From a candidate division WOR-3 bacterium (GTDB taxonomy: Bacteria; Hydrothermota; Hydrothermia; Hydrothermales; JAJRUZ01), in the NCBI GenBank assembly GCA_039804025.1, contig JBDRZP010000009.1, positions 1 to 64,000 on the forward strand: a stretch of 64,000 nucleotides of DNA. The letters are read 5' to 3'. The notes beneath the pieces are model-generated. The model ran no database searches, had not been told where the DNA came from, and was given only the letters and a program-made list of their open reading frames with translations. A program made the translations under genes and the position numbers. Shown in pieces: positions 1 through 7,859 of the stretch. Position 1 is the stretch's first letter. The number at the start of each line of letters is the position of its first letter.

Positions 1-1029
1 TTAAATATTGGCGACCAGTTTGCAAGATCAATTGTATATGGAAGATATAAAGTTATACCCATTCATGCTGAAGTTATCGCTCAATGTGAAGAAATTGGGT
101 TTGATTATATGGGCTCAATAATATGGCAAAAGAAAACCACCATGAACACCACAGGTGGAGCAAATGTTATGGGGTCTTTTCCTTATCCGCCTAATGGTAT
201 TGTAGAAATTGATTATGAATTCATTCATATCTTCAAAAAACCTGGCAAGAATAAAAAGGTTTCAAAAGAAATTAAAGAAGCATCCAAACTCAGTAAGGAA
301 GAATGGAAAGAGTATTTTTCCGGCCATTGGCATTTTGGTGGGGCAAAACAGATTGGTCATGAAGCAATGTTTCCAGATGAACTACCAAGAAGGCTTATCA
401 AAATGTACTCCTTCGTAGGAGATACTGTTTTAGACCCGTTTCTTGGAAGTGGAACTACTGTAAAAGTTGCTCTTGAGCTTAAAAGAAATGCTATTGGTTA
501 TGAAATAAATAAGGATTTTCTTAAAATAATAAAAGAAAAACTGGAAATAGAAAACTCTCTATTTAAATTCAGAAATCCTAACATTCAGATAATAGAAAGA
601 AAGAATAATACATTGAACTTACCACCCATAAATTACACTCCAAGAATTAAAGATGCAAACTCCCTAATAGATCCTAAAAAGTTAAAATTCCAAGGAGAAA
701 GATTATATAAAGTTATAAAAATCCCTGATGAGGAAACTATCCAATTAGATACAGGATTAAAGGTTAAATTTCTTGGAGTAAGTATAGAAGATAAAAAATC
801 AGCTCTTCACTATTTTCAAAATTATTTGTTAGGAAAATATGTTTTTTTAAAATTTGAGAATGATAAATTTGTAGATAAGAATACTATAAAGGCTTATGTT
901 TATTTAAAAAATAAAATCTTTGTAAATGCTTATCTTATAAAATCTGCGCTAGGTAGACCTGACTTATCGGTAAATCATAGATACAAAGAAAAGTTTCTCA
1001 AGCTCTGGAAGGAGTTAATGAATGAGTAA
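1..1029 (+). CDS. DNA methyltransferase (MjaI-type, beta class), 5' end cut by window, with degenerate SNase-like C-terminal domain
   Basis: The frame is open from base 1, so the N-terminus, which should hold the catalytic DPPY/SPPY motif, lies outside the window. The visible part has the SAM-binding motif DPFLGSGTT near positions 430-460, C-terminal to where the catalytic motif must be; this is the beta-class order of N4-cytosine/N6-adenine methylases (pfam N6_N4_Mtase). The last ~120 residues (from about base 680) look like a staphylococcal-nuclease fold: a V-(x)-DEETIQL strand, a VKFLGVS strand and an AYVYLKNKIFVNAYL strand. The nuclease Arg and Asp residues of VRLIGID are replaced (VKFLGVS), so this domain is probably a binding module. 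The stop overlaps the next gene by 8 bp, and that gene is an MjaI-family endonuclease, so the mark is probably on CTAG. The methylase call is firm; specificity is inferred. Confidence 0.85.
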   Translation, partial: LNIGDQFARSIVYGRYKVIPIHAEVIAQCEEIGFDYMGSIIWQKKTTMNTTGGANVMGSFPYPPNGIVEIDYEFIHIFKKPGKNKKVSKEIKEASKLSKEEWKEYFSGHWHFGGAKQIGHEAMFPDELPRRLIKMYSFVGDTVLDPFLGSGTTVKVALELKRNAIGYEINKDFLKIIKEKLEIENSLFKFRNPNIQIIERKNNTLNLPPINYTPRIKDANSLIDPKKLKFQGERLYKVIKIPDEETIQLDTGLKVKFLGVSIEDKKSALHYFQNYLLGKYVFLKFENDKFVDKNTIKAYVYLKNKIFVNAYLIKSALGRPDLSVNHRYKEKFLKLWKELMNE

Positions 1030-1687
1030 GGAATGGATATTAAATATTGCTACAAATAGATGGGGACTGAATAAGAAAGATAAGGTTGGTCCTGTGGCAC
1101 AATGGATTCGTGAATGCTCTCCTAAAACAATAATTGATTGGCAATCTTTTTACTTTAAAAAACTTTCTGAATTTCTTAAAGAAAAGGGGATACCTTTAAA
1201 TCCACAGGATTATCTTAAAGACTTAGGTCAAAAATTATATACAAAAATAACAGAAGTATTAAGAGCTGAAATAGAAGATATTACAGAAGAAGAATGTATT
1301 GAATATATCAAAAACCTACTGATAAATAGAACTTATGATGGTTATATAACTGAAATTAACACAATTTATGGGCAATTGCAGAAAATTTTAAACATAACTA
1401 TAAAACCTGCTCCTGATGAATGGGATAGACTTTATAATGTAGATTTTTATATAGAAGTAAATAAGAAATTTATAGGGTTGCAAATAAAACCGATAACTTA
1501 TGAACAAACCCCGGAGGTTCATAAATGGAAGGAATGGCTTACTAAAACACATAATAAATTTGAAAGGGAAAAAGGAGGCAAAGTTTTTATTATTTTTTCC
1601 GTAAAAAAGGAAGGTAAAAAGATAATTTATAATCCTGAAGTGATAGATGAGATAAAAAAAGAAATTGAAAGACTTATGAGGCAATAA
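1022..1687 (+). CDS. MjaI-family type II restriction endonuclease
   Basis: This 221-residue protein resembles the MjaI restriction endonuclease family (pfam RE_MjaI; the founder cuts CTAG). The opening block WILNIATNRWGLNKKDKVG followed by VAQWIRECSPKTI is the family-like signature. A PD-(D/E)xK-like core is visible around residues 145-160: an acidic NVDFYIEV strand, then FIGLQIKP, a QxK form of the ExK motif. It overlaps the methylase stop by 8 bp, giving a classical two-gene restriction-modification unit. It cuts unmethylated foreign DNA in the cytoplasm. The recognition sequence is inferred from the family only. No frame damage is seen. Confidence 0.75.
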   Translation: MSKEWILNIATNRWGLNKKDKVGPVAQWIRECSPKTIIDWQSFYFKKLSEFLKEKGIPLNPQDYLKDLGQKLYTKITEVLRAEIEDITEEECIEYIKNLLINRTYDGYITEINTIYGQLQKILNITIKPAPDEWDRLYNVDFYIEVNKKFIGLQIKPITYEQTPEVHKWKEWLTKTHNKFEREKGGKVFIIFSVKKEGKKIIYNPEVIDEIKKEIERLMRQ

Positions 1688-1688
1688 A

Positions 1689-1979
1689 ATGAAAAGAAAA
1701 ATCAACAACTTGGAAGATATAAAAAACCTTTTAAAGGACCTACAACCTGAACTTGCAAGGAAATACAAAATCAAAGAAATAGGTATATTTGGTTCCTGGG
1801 TAAAGGGTGAGCAAAAGAGAAACAGCAACCTTGATATTCTTGTTGAGTTTGAAGAAAATGCTGAAATTAGCCTTTTTGACTTTATAGAAATTAAGGAGTA
1901 TTTGATTAAAAAAATAGGTGTAAAAGTTGATTTGGTGGAAGAAAAGGGGATTGAAAAGTATATAGGTGAGGAAGGATGA
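1689..1979 (+). CDS. Minimal nucleotidyltransferase (MNT), degenerate
   Basis: A 96-residue MntA-like nucleotidyltransferase fold starting 1 bp after the endonuclease stop. The GS motif is present (GIFGSWVKGE, about residues 33-42), but the metal-binding pair that should read SDxD reads NSNLD, so the first aspartate is Asn. The third acidic strand (VKVDLVEE) is kept. The protein stops abruptly after the last strand. The following 90 bp (1976-2066) hold only short peptides in different frames and no HEPN gene. In the family, MNT proteins AMPylate and neutralise HEPN toxins; here loss of the Asp makes catalysis doubtful. It is either a relic antitoxin or a non-catalytic binding partner. Confidence 0.7.
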   Translation: MKRKINNLEDIKNLLKDLQPELARKYKIKEIGIFGSWVKGEQKRNSNLDILVEFEENAEISLFDFIEIKEYLIKKIGVKVDLVEEKGIEKYIGEEG

Positions 1980-2068
1980 AAACGTTGCTGGGTATGAGAA
2001 GATTCTATCAAAGCATAAAGGGGCGACATAATGTTTAAAAAAATTTTGAAACAACTGGAGAGTTAAAA

Positions 2069-2446
2069 ATGAAAAATCTCACAAAGAAGGTTTTAGTAAA
2101 TCTGATTGAGGAATTAAAAAGATATCCGGAAGTAGTTGGAGTTTATCTTTTTGGTTCTTACGTAAAAAATACTACCACACCACTTTCTGACATAGATATA
2201 GCAGTTATTCTCAAAGATCCTGACCCCAAAAAAGAGGCAGACATCGGGAGTATATATTCTGAAAAAATAGATCTTGTGCTTTTCCACAAATTACCGCTTC
2301 ATATAAAATTTGAAGTCTTAAAATTTGGCAAAGAAATATTTGTAAAAGATGAGGAGTATCTTTTTGAGCTCAAACTTAAAGTTTTGAAGGAATATCTTGA
2401 AACAAGATGGCTTTATGAAAGGATAAAATCAGAGGTTCTTAAATGA
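2069..2446 (+). CDS. mntA: MntA-type antitoxin nucleotidyltransferase
   Basis: 125 residues with the full minimal nucleotidyltransferase signature: GVYLFGSYVKN then PLSDIDIAV (both metal aspartates) and the third acidic strand EKIDLVLF. In the MntA/HepT system this enzyme transfers AMP groups to a tyrosine next to the HEPN RNase site and so silences the toxin. The stop overlaps the start of the next gene (ATGA, 4 bp), the normal arrangement for co-translated antitoxin and toxin. No frame damage. The first, degenerate MNT gene upstream is clearly a different sequence, so this is a paralogue, not a tandem copy. Confidence 0.85.
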   Translation: MKNLTKKVLVNLIEELKRYPEVVGVYLFGSYVKNTTTPLSDIDIAVILKDPDPKKEADIGSIYSEKIDLVLFHKLPLHIKFEVLKFGKEIFVKDEEYLFELKLKVLKEYLETRWLYERIKSEVLK

Positions 2447-2841
2447 AACTTGTAGAAAACATACTTAGGTTTGAAAGACACTACAGCAAAGCAGTTCAAT
2501 TGAAAGATAAAGACATTACCGATTATTTTATTTACAACACACTTGCTATGGATTGTTTTCAGGCTGTTAATGCTTTGATAGAGATGGGTGAGATTATTGT
2601 GACTAAAAATAAAATCGGCTTTCCATCAACATACAGAGAAATTTTTGAACTCCTTTTTAAGGAAGAGATTTTAACAGAAGAAGAATTTGAATCTGCTAAA
2701 AGACTATTATATTTTCGCAATCTTATATCCCATGAATATTATAGAATATCAGAAAGTGAGCTTTTGGAAATGGTTGATTTGCTTGAAAAGATTAAAGAGT
2801 TTGTAGAAAGGATTAAGAAAATAGGAGGAAAAAATGAATAA
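2443..2841 (+). CDS. hepT: HepT-like HEPN toxin ribonuclease
   Basis: 132 residues, mostly helical, with the HEPN active-site motif Rx4HxY seen as RNLISHEYY at about residues 96-104. In characterised HepT proteins the Arg and His cleave RNA and the following Tyr is the residue AMPylated by MntA. It overlaps mntA by 4 bp. The last codons run into a second, truncated HEPN reading frame (2838-3008). HepT/MntA pairs act as growth-arresting defence or stress modules; nothing in this window shows which trigger is used. Confidence 0.85.
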   Translation: MKLVENILRFERHYSKAVQLKDKDITDYFIYNTLAMDCFQAVNALIEMGEIIVTKNKIGFPSTYREIFELLFKEEILTEEEFESAKRLLYFRNLISHEYYRISESELLEMVDLLEKIKEFVERIKKIGGKNE

Positions 2842-3008
2842 AGAAAAAACTAAAACATCCTCAAATTCCTTGGAGTAAAATGGCTGTAATGAGAGATATA
2901 TTAATTCATGAATACTTCGGTATAACTTATGAGAGAGTGTGGGAAACAGTTAAAAGAGACATTTCAAAAATAAAACCTTTAATTGAAGAAATTTTAAAAG
3001 GAGGTTAA
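2838..3008 (+). pseudogene. C-terminal remnant of a second HepT/DUF86-like HEPN gene
   Basis: Reading the frame that ends at the TAA at 3006-3008, translation gives a typical HepT/DUF86 tail: HPQIPWSKMAVMRDILIHEY, then FGITYERVWETVKRDI and a Leu-rich end. It keeps the active-site pattern Rx4HxY (RDILIHEY). An in-frame TGA at 2835-2837 and the intact hepT directly upstream leave no room for the N-terminal half, so this is a beheaded gene. Only an internal ATG (2880) could start it. It may be the former partner of the degenerate MNT at 1689-1979. The tail ends 6 bp before the next gene's start, just overlapping its ribosome-binding site. Confidence 0.75.
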
Positions 3009-3014
3009 ATAAAA

Positions 3015-6000
3015 ATGAATAGAGAACAAGCAAAAAAATTAATTATTGATACCTTTGAAAAGTCCTTTGATATAAGTCGATTCATTAGGTTCCTTAAAAA
3101 TCTTCTCAAATCTTATGAAGAAAAGACCTTCTCCTATCAGGGCAATTATATTCCTGATGCATTTGAAAAATATATAGGTTCTTTAGAAAGGATCGGTAAA
3201 TACACCTACGATGATAAAGAGATTGATTTATTGATTGTTCAGTTAAAAAGAGAAACTTCGCTTGAGCGAGCAAGGACAATGCAGAGGAACTTTATTGCCT
3301 GGTATTTAAAGGGCTCAAGGGGTGGAAAATTAAAAGATGCTGCACTTGTTGCCTTTGTATCTCCTGATTCAGAAGATTGGAGATTTTCCCTTGTTAAAAT
3401 GGATTATCGCTTTGAAGAGACACTCACTGGTAAAATTAAAGTTAAAGAGGAATTCACGCCTGCAAAAAGGTGGTCATTTCTCGTAGGTAAAAATGAGAAA
3501 AGTCATACCGCACAATCAAGATTTTTGCCAATCCTTGAAAATGATAATTGGAAACCAACCCTTGAAGATTTAGAAAAAGCGTTTGATGTAGAGGTTGTAA
3601 CAAAAGAGTTTTTCGAAAAATATAGAGACCTCTTTATAAAAACAAAAATAGAACTTGATAAAATTGTTAAAAAAGACAAAAAAGTAAAACAGGAATTTGA
3701 AAACAAAAATATCAATACTGTTGATTTTACCAAAAAACTCCTTGGTCAGATAGTCTTTCTTTATTTCCTGCAAAAGAAAGGTTGGTTTGGAGTTGAAAAA
3801 GGAAAGCCCTGGGGAAGTGGTCCAAAAGATTTTATGAGAAGATTGTTTAATAAAGAGTTTGGAACCTATCAAAACTTTTATAACGATATTCTTGAACCAC
3901 TATTTTATGAGGCACTCCGAACAGATAGAAGTGCAGTTGACCATTACTATAGCAGATTCAATTGTAAAATCCCATTTTTGAATGGTGGACTTTTTGACCC
4001 TATTAATAATTTTGATTGGGTGAATGTTGACCTTTTAATTCCAGATGAACTTTTTTCAAATGAAAATAGAACCAAAGAAGGAGATAAAGGTGACGGAATA
4101 CTTGATATTTTTGATAGATACAATTTCACTGTAAATGAAGAAGAACCTCTTGATAAGGAAGTTGCTCTTGACCCAGAACTTCTAGGAAAAATTTATGAAA
4201 AACTTAATGCCATAAGACCTGACAATTTTGACGAGTATGTGGAAGTTTTAAAATCTGGTAAAAAAGGAGAAGAGACCAAGTTTAATAAAGAATATGGAGT
4301 TTATTACACACCGAGAGAGATTGTCCATTATATGTGTCAGGAGAGTTTAATAAATTACCTTGAGACAGAACTTCAGGGTAAAGTATCAAGGGAGGATTTG
4401 GAAAAATTTGTAAAAATTGCAGATTCTGTCCAAGAAAATGAAGAAGTGATTGAGGAAAAAGGGAAAGAAACAAAAACTTATAAATATAAACTCCCGGAAA
4501 GTATTAGAAATAACGCTAAAATTATTGATGATAAATTAAAAGACATAAAAGTTTGTGATCCTGCAGTTGGTTCAGGTGCTTTCCCAATTGGTATGATGCA
4601 TGAAATTGTAAAATTAAGGCAGCTCCTTTCTGTATATATTGGAAGAAAAATAAATACTTACGATTTAAAAAGACACTGTATAGAAAATTCGCTTTACGGA
4701 GTTGATATAGACCCAGGTGCAGTTGAAATATGTAAATTAAGATTTTGGCTCTCCTTAATTGTGGATGAAGAGGACTTTTATAATATAAAACCTCTTCCAA
4801 ACCTTGATTATAAAGTTGTCTGTGGGGATTCACTTTTGGGATTTCCTGAAAATTGGGGCTCACCAATTGAAAAGGAAATTGAGAGTCTGATGGAACAATA
4901 TTTTAATGAAACAAATCCTTCAAAGAAACAAGAGCTTAAAAATAAAATTGATGAAAAAATTAGATACCGGTTTAAACAATCAGAACAGATTTTTGGTTAC
5001 AAAATAAATTTTGATTTTAAGCTATTCTTTCCAAAGGTATTTCGCGAAAAAGGCGGGTTTGATGTGGTGATTGCTAATCCACCGTATATTGATTCTGAAA
5101 CTATGGTGAAACGAGGTCTTAGCCAAGAAAGAGAATATATAAGAAAAAATTATAAACTTGCTAAAGGAAATTGGGATATTTATATTGCTTTCTTTGAAAG
5201 AGGATTAAAATTATTATCCCCTAACGGGAGTTTAATTTATATCACTCCGGATAAATGGTTAACTAAACCGTTTGGTAAAGAGTTAAGGATACAAACATTA
5301 CCTTATTTGTCTACTATTGTTAGATGTGGTAGAGATGTGTTTGAGACTTCACTTGTGGATTCAGTAATTACTCATTTCCTTTCATACACTACTGATTTTA
5401 TAGAGGTTTATGAATTTATAGATGGAAAAATAAAACACAAAATTAATTATGACAAAAGAGAACTTAGCCCTCCTTATAATTTAGATATTGTATTTTCAAG
5501 TTACCTAAATTTATTGCGGAAAATTGAAGCTCAACCAAATAAATTTATAAATTTTGGTTATTGTGAGAATGCCTGTGCCACCTCTGACGCATATAAGTTG
5601 AAATCATTGATTTTAGATTTGAATAAGCAACATTTTGATGATAAAAAATATTTTAAAGTTGTGAATACAGGTACTATAGGGAAATTCCATATTAAATGGG
5701 GTTATCAGAAAATGGTTTACATTAAGGATAAGTATCTTCGTCCTGTAGTAGAAAGGAAAGAATTTATTAAAAGGTTCAATAAAACATACATCAAAAGAGC
5801 TTTAAGCAAAAAAGTAATTGTAAAAGGTATAAACCTATTGGAAGCTTGTATTGACTTAAATGGACAAATCATCCCGGGTAAATCAACTTTAGTTGTATTA
5901 AGCGAAAGCCAAGACAATTTGTTGATAATTTTAGCATTTTTAAATTCAAGAATGCTGCAATTCTACTTAAATGAGAAGTTTCAATTTTATAGTTATAATT

Positions 6001-6245
6001 TAGGAGTTAATTTTACCCCAGATATGATAAATAATATACCGATGCCCAATCTTTCTGATAATCACAAAAAAATTTTTATTTCCCTTGTCTCCCAAATCCT
6101 CTCTCTCACCCAATCAGATGATTACCTCTCTAATCCTCAAAAACAAGCAAAAGTAAAAGAACTTGAAAAAGAAATTGACAAGTTAGTTTATAAACTTTAT
6201 GATTTAACAGAGAATGAGATAACAATAATAGAAAGTAATTATTAA
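3015..6245 (+). CDS. Type IIG restriction-modification enzyme (Eco57I-like, fused nuclease and N6-adenine methylase)
   Basis: 1076 residues. The N-terminal part carries a PD-(D/E)xK-like element (KEIDLLIVQLKRE, residues ~73-85) fitting a nuclease domain. The middle holds the methylase: SAM motif I CDPAVGSGAFP (about residue 515) and catalytic motif IV VIANPPY (about residue 690), the NPPY form of N6-adenine methylases (Eco57I pfam domain). The C-terminal third should be the target-recognition region, ending in helices that include YKLYDLTENEITIIES, a common tail in this class. Start chosen at ATG 3015 behind a strong AAAGGAGG. One polypeptide would cut and modify. The next gene (DUF3800-like) begins 3 bp later and is probably co-expressed. 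Confidence 0.85.
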   Translation: MNREQAKKLIIDTFEKSFDISRFIRFLKNLLKSYEEKTFSYQGNYIPDAFEKYIGSLERIGKYTYDDKEIDLLIVQLKRETSLERARTMQRNFIAWYLKGSRGGKLKDAALVAFVSPDSEDWRFSLVKMDYRFEETLTGKIKVKEEFTPAKRWSFLVGKNEKSHTAQSRFLPILENDNWKPTLEDLEKAFDVEVVTKEFFEKYRDLFIKTKIELDKIVKKDKKVKQEFENKNINTVDFTKKLLGQIVFLYFLQKKGWFGVEKGKPWGSGPKDFMRRLFNKEFGTYQNFYNDILEPLFYEALRTDRSAVDHYYSRFNCKIPFLNGGLFDPINNFDWVNVDLLIPDELFSNENRTKEGDKGDGILDIFDRYNFTVNEEEPLDKEVALDPELLGKIYEKLNAIRPDNFDEYVEVLKSGKKGEETKFNKEYGVYYTPREIVHYMCQESLINYLETELQGKVSREDLEKFVKIADSVQENEEVIEEKGKETKTYKYKLPESIRNNAKIIDDKLKDIKVCDPAVGSGAFPIGMMHEIVKLRQLLSVYIGRKINTYDLKRHCIENSLYGVDIDPGAVEICKLRFWLSLIVDEEDFYNIKPLPNLDYKVVCGDSLLGFPENWGSPIEKEIESLMEQYFNETNPSKKQELKNKIDEKIRYRFKQSEQIFGYKINFDFKLFFPKVFREKGGFDVVIANPPYIDSETMVKRGLSQEREYIRKNYKLAKGNWDIYIAFFERGLKLLSPNGSLIYITPDKWLTKPFGKELRIQTLPYLSTIVRCGRDVFETSLVDSVITHFLSYTTDFIEVYEFIDGKIKHKINYDKRELSPPYNLDIVFSSYLNLLRKIEAQPNKFINFGYCENACATSDAYKLKSLILDLNKQHFDDKKYFKVVNTGTIGKFHIKWGYQKMVYIKDKYLRPVVERKEFIKRFNKTYIKRALSKKVIVKGINLLEACIDLNGQIIPGKSTLVVLSESQDNLLIILAFLNSRMLQFYLNEKFQFYSYNLGVNFTPDMINNIPMPNLSDNHKKIFISLVSQILSLTQSDDYLSNPQKQAKVKELEKEIDKLVYKLYDLTENEITIIESNY

Positions 6246-6247
6246 AT

Positions 6248-7174
6248 ATGAGGGACTTATTTGGAAATGAAATAGTAGAAGATCCAATCGAAGTAAATAT
6301 TTATGCGGATGAGATTCAATCAAAGGAATGTCCTTACACAAAAGAACAATGGTTTTATATTGGCATCATAGTTGAAGATATTAAAAATTCATTATTAGAC
6401 GATATTATAAGAATTAGATATTGCAACAACTTTGATAAAACGTCACCTTACTATAAGAAAAACAACCGAGTAATACATTGGGTTGAAATAAATGATGCAG
6501 ATACAAAAAATATCTGTAAAAGATGGTTTGAGTATATTTTAAACCCGGGAAAAAGCGAAAGAAAATTTTATACCTATATTTTAGGTATTAATAATTCAAA
6601 ATTAAATGAAGAAAAATTTGGTGGCACTGATTTTAACACGAGATATAATAGATTTTTTAGATCTACTATATTGTATGCACTAAAGACATTTTTTCCAAAT
6701 AAGAAAATAATAGTTAAAAATATTTTTCATGAAAAAGGGCCGCAACAATGTGACGAATATTTCCCATGGCATTGTATATACAAAATAACTGAAAGAGAAG
6801 AAAATATTGATTTTGAATGTGATGAAATTTTATTTCTTCCTAAGGATCATAAAGAGGATGAAAGATCAAATATTATACAACTTTGCGATGCTTTTATGGG
6901 AGCTTGTATCTCTATAATTCATGGAATTAAAGAAAGCAAACGATCTAAATATAAAGAAGAATTAATGGACTTAATTTTACCCTTGATTACAAGGATGATA
7001 GACGAACCTCAAAATATAAATAGTAAGTACTGCCATGCTAATAGAATAATGATAAGATTTTTCCCAAAACACAAAACTGCACCAGATCACATAAACAAAG
7101 TACAAAATCAATTTTATACCAGGAGACAACTATACTATTTTGAAAAAAAAAGTGGACAAATTAGATTATTTTAG
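6248..7174 (+). CDS. DUF3800-like protein
   Basis: 308 residues. An N-terminal strand with an acidic end (VNIYADEI) and a later block RSNIIQLCDAFMGACISI match the general layout of DUF3800 proteins: a first-strand Asp, then an S..(L/I)Q..D.. motif near the end of the fold. That family is predicted to have an RNase H-like fold and is often found beside restriction genes and mobile elements. It starts 2 bp after the IIG stop, so it is in the same transcript. Function is unknown; an accessory nuclease-like role in defence is inference. The canonical IDESG is not intact (YADEI), so the assignment is moderate. Confidence 0.55.
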   Translation: MRDLFGNEIVEDPIEVNIYADEIQSKECPYTKEQWFYIGIIVEDIKNSLLDDIIRIRYCNNFDKTSPYYKKNNRVIHWVEINDADTKNICKRWFEYILNPGKSERKFYTYILGINNSKLNEEKFGGTDFNTRYNRFFRSTILYALKTFFPNKKIIVKNIFHEKGPQQCDEYFPWHCIYKITEREENIDFECDEILFLPKDHKEDERSNIIQLCDAFMGACISIIHGIKESKRSKYKEELMDLILPLITRMIDEPQNINSKYCHANRIMIRFFPKHKTAPDHINKVQNQFYTRRQLYYFEKKSGQIRLF

Positions 7175-7859
7175 TTTGATCCACTGTCAGCCATAAATTT
7201 CTTGATAATATTCTTTATACTACCCTTGGATTCACACAAGAAAGAAAAGAAATTTACTGTGCTGTAGCAGAACTTTTTAAAATTGGTTAGAAAAAGCAAG
7301 AAGTGTGTCAATTTTTCACAAAGGTGGATTACAAGGAATATTTAATCTATACAGTCTATGGTTCAACCCTTTTTTGATTCTAAAAATAAGATTCAATTTT
7401 TAGAAATTGTCCTATTGCTTCATTTAAGAAAATTCAAAAATTGAAAGATAAAGAAAAGATAAAAAATCTCATTTTGTAAAGTAGGATTCAGTGGGGTAAG
7501 AAAAAAATACTGCAAATTTTGATTCCTCATAAGAATGAATAAATAAGTTCCTAAAATTTAATAACTAAACCACTAAAAAATTCCTTACTTCAATACCCAA
7601 AATTGCTTTAAAAAAAGTTTTAAAATGATATAAAAAATCACATAAGAGCTTTAAATAATTGAAACAATATAACTTCATTACTAATTGAGACTATTATTCT
7701 TTGAGTTATATACAAAGTCTAATAAGTAATTAAATTAAACAAAAAATTACTTTGAAACTTTAAAAATTGAATTTCATAAAAACCTTACCCCAAAATATTA
7801 AAATAAAATCTTTTCTTTTTTGTTTTTAAAACTTTTATACCTACACAAGGAGGTAAAAT
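7175..7859 (+). other. Long non-coding stretch with decayed coding at its left end
   Basis: This 685-bp gap follows the defence island. The left ~230 bp hold a frameshifted coding scar (see 7180-7324). The rest is low-complexity AT-rich DNA with no open frame of note, no clear inverted repeat and no tRNA. The last bases before 7860 (ACAAGGAGGTAAAATATG) provide the ribosome-binding site of the peptidase gene. Confidence 0.6.
7180..7324 (+). pseudogene. Frameshifted C-terminal gene scar next to the IIG/DUF3800 genes
   Basis: Bases 7180-7290 translate as ...FLDNILYTTLGFTQERKEIY followed by CAVAELFKIG and a stop (TAG 7288-7290). Shifting frame at 7287 continues as LEKARSV, which reads like the natural continuation of an amphipathic C-terminal helix. 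That join across a frameshift suggests a broken gene end rather than chance. From memory, similar short tails (GFT-E-R-E-Y-AV-EL----LEKA) occur at the C-terminus of some IIG/methylase proteins. I cannot confirm it without a search, so the parent is left unnamed. Confidence 0.4.
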
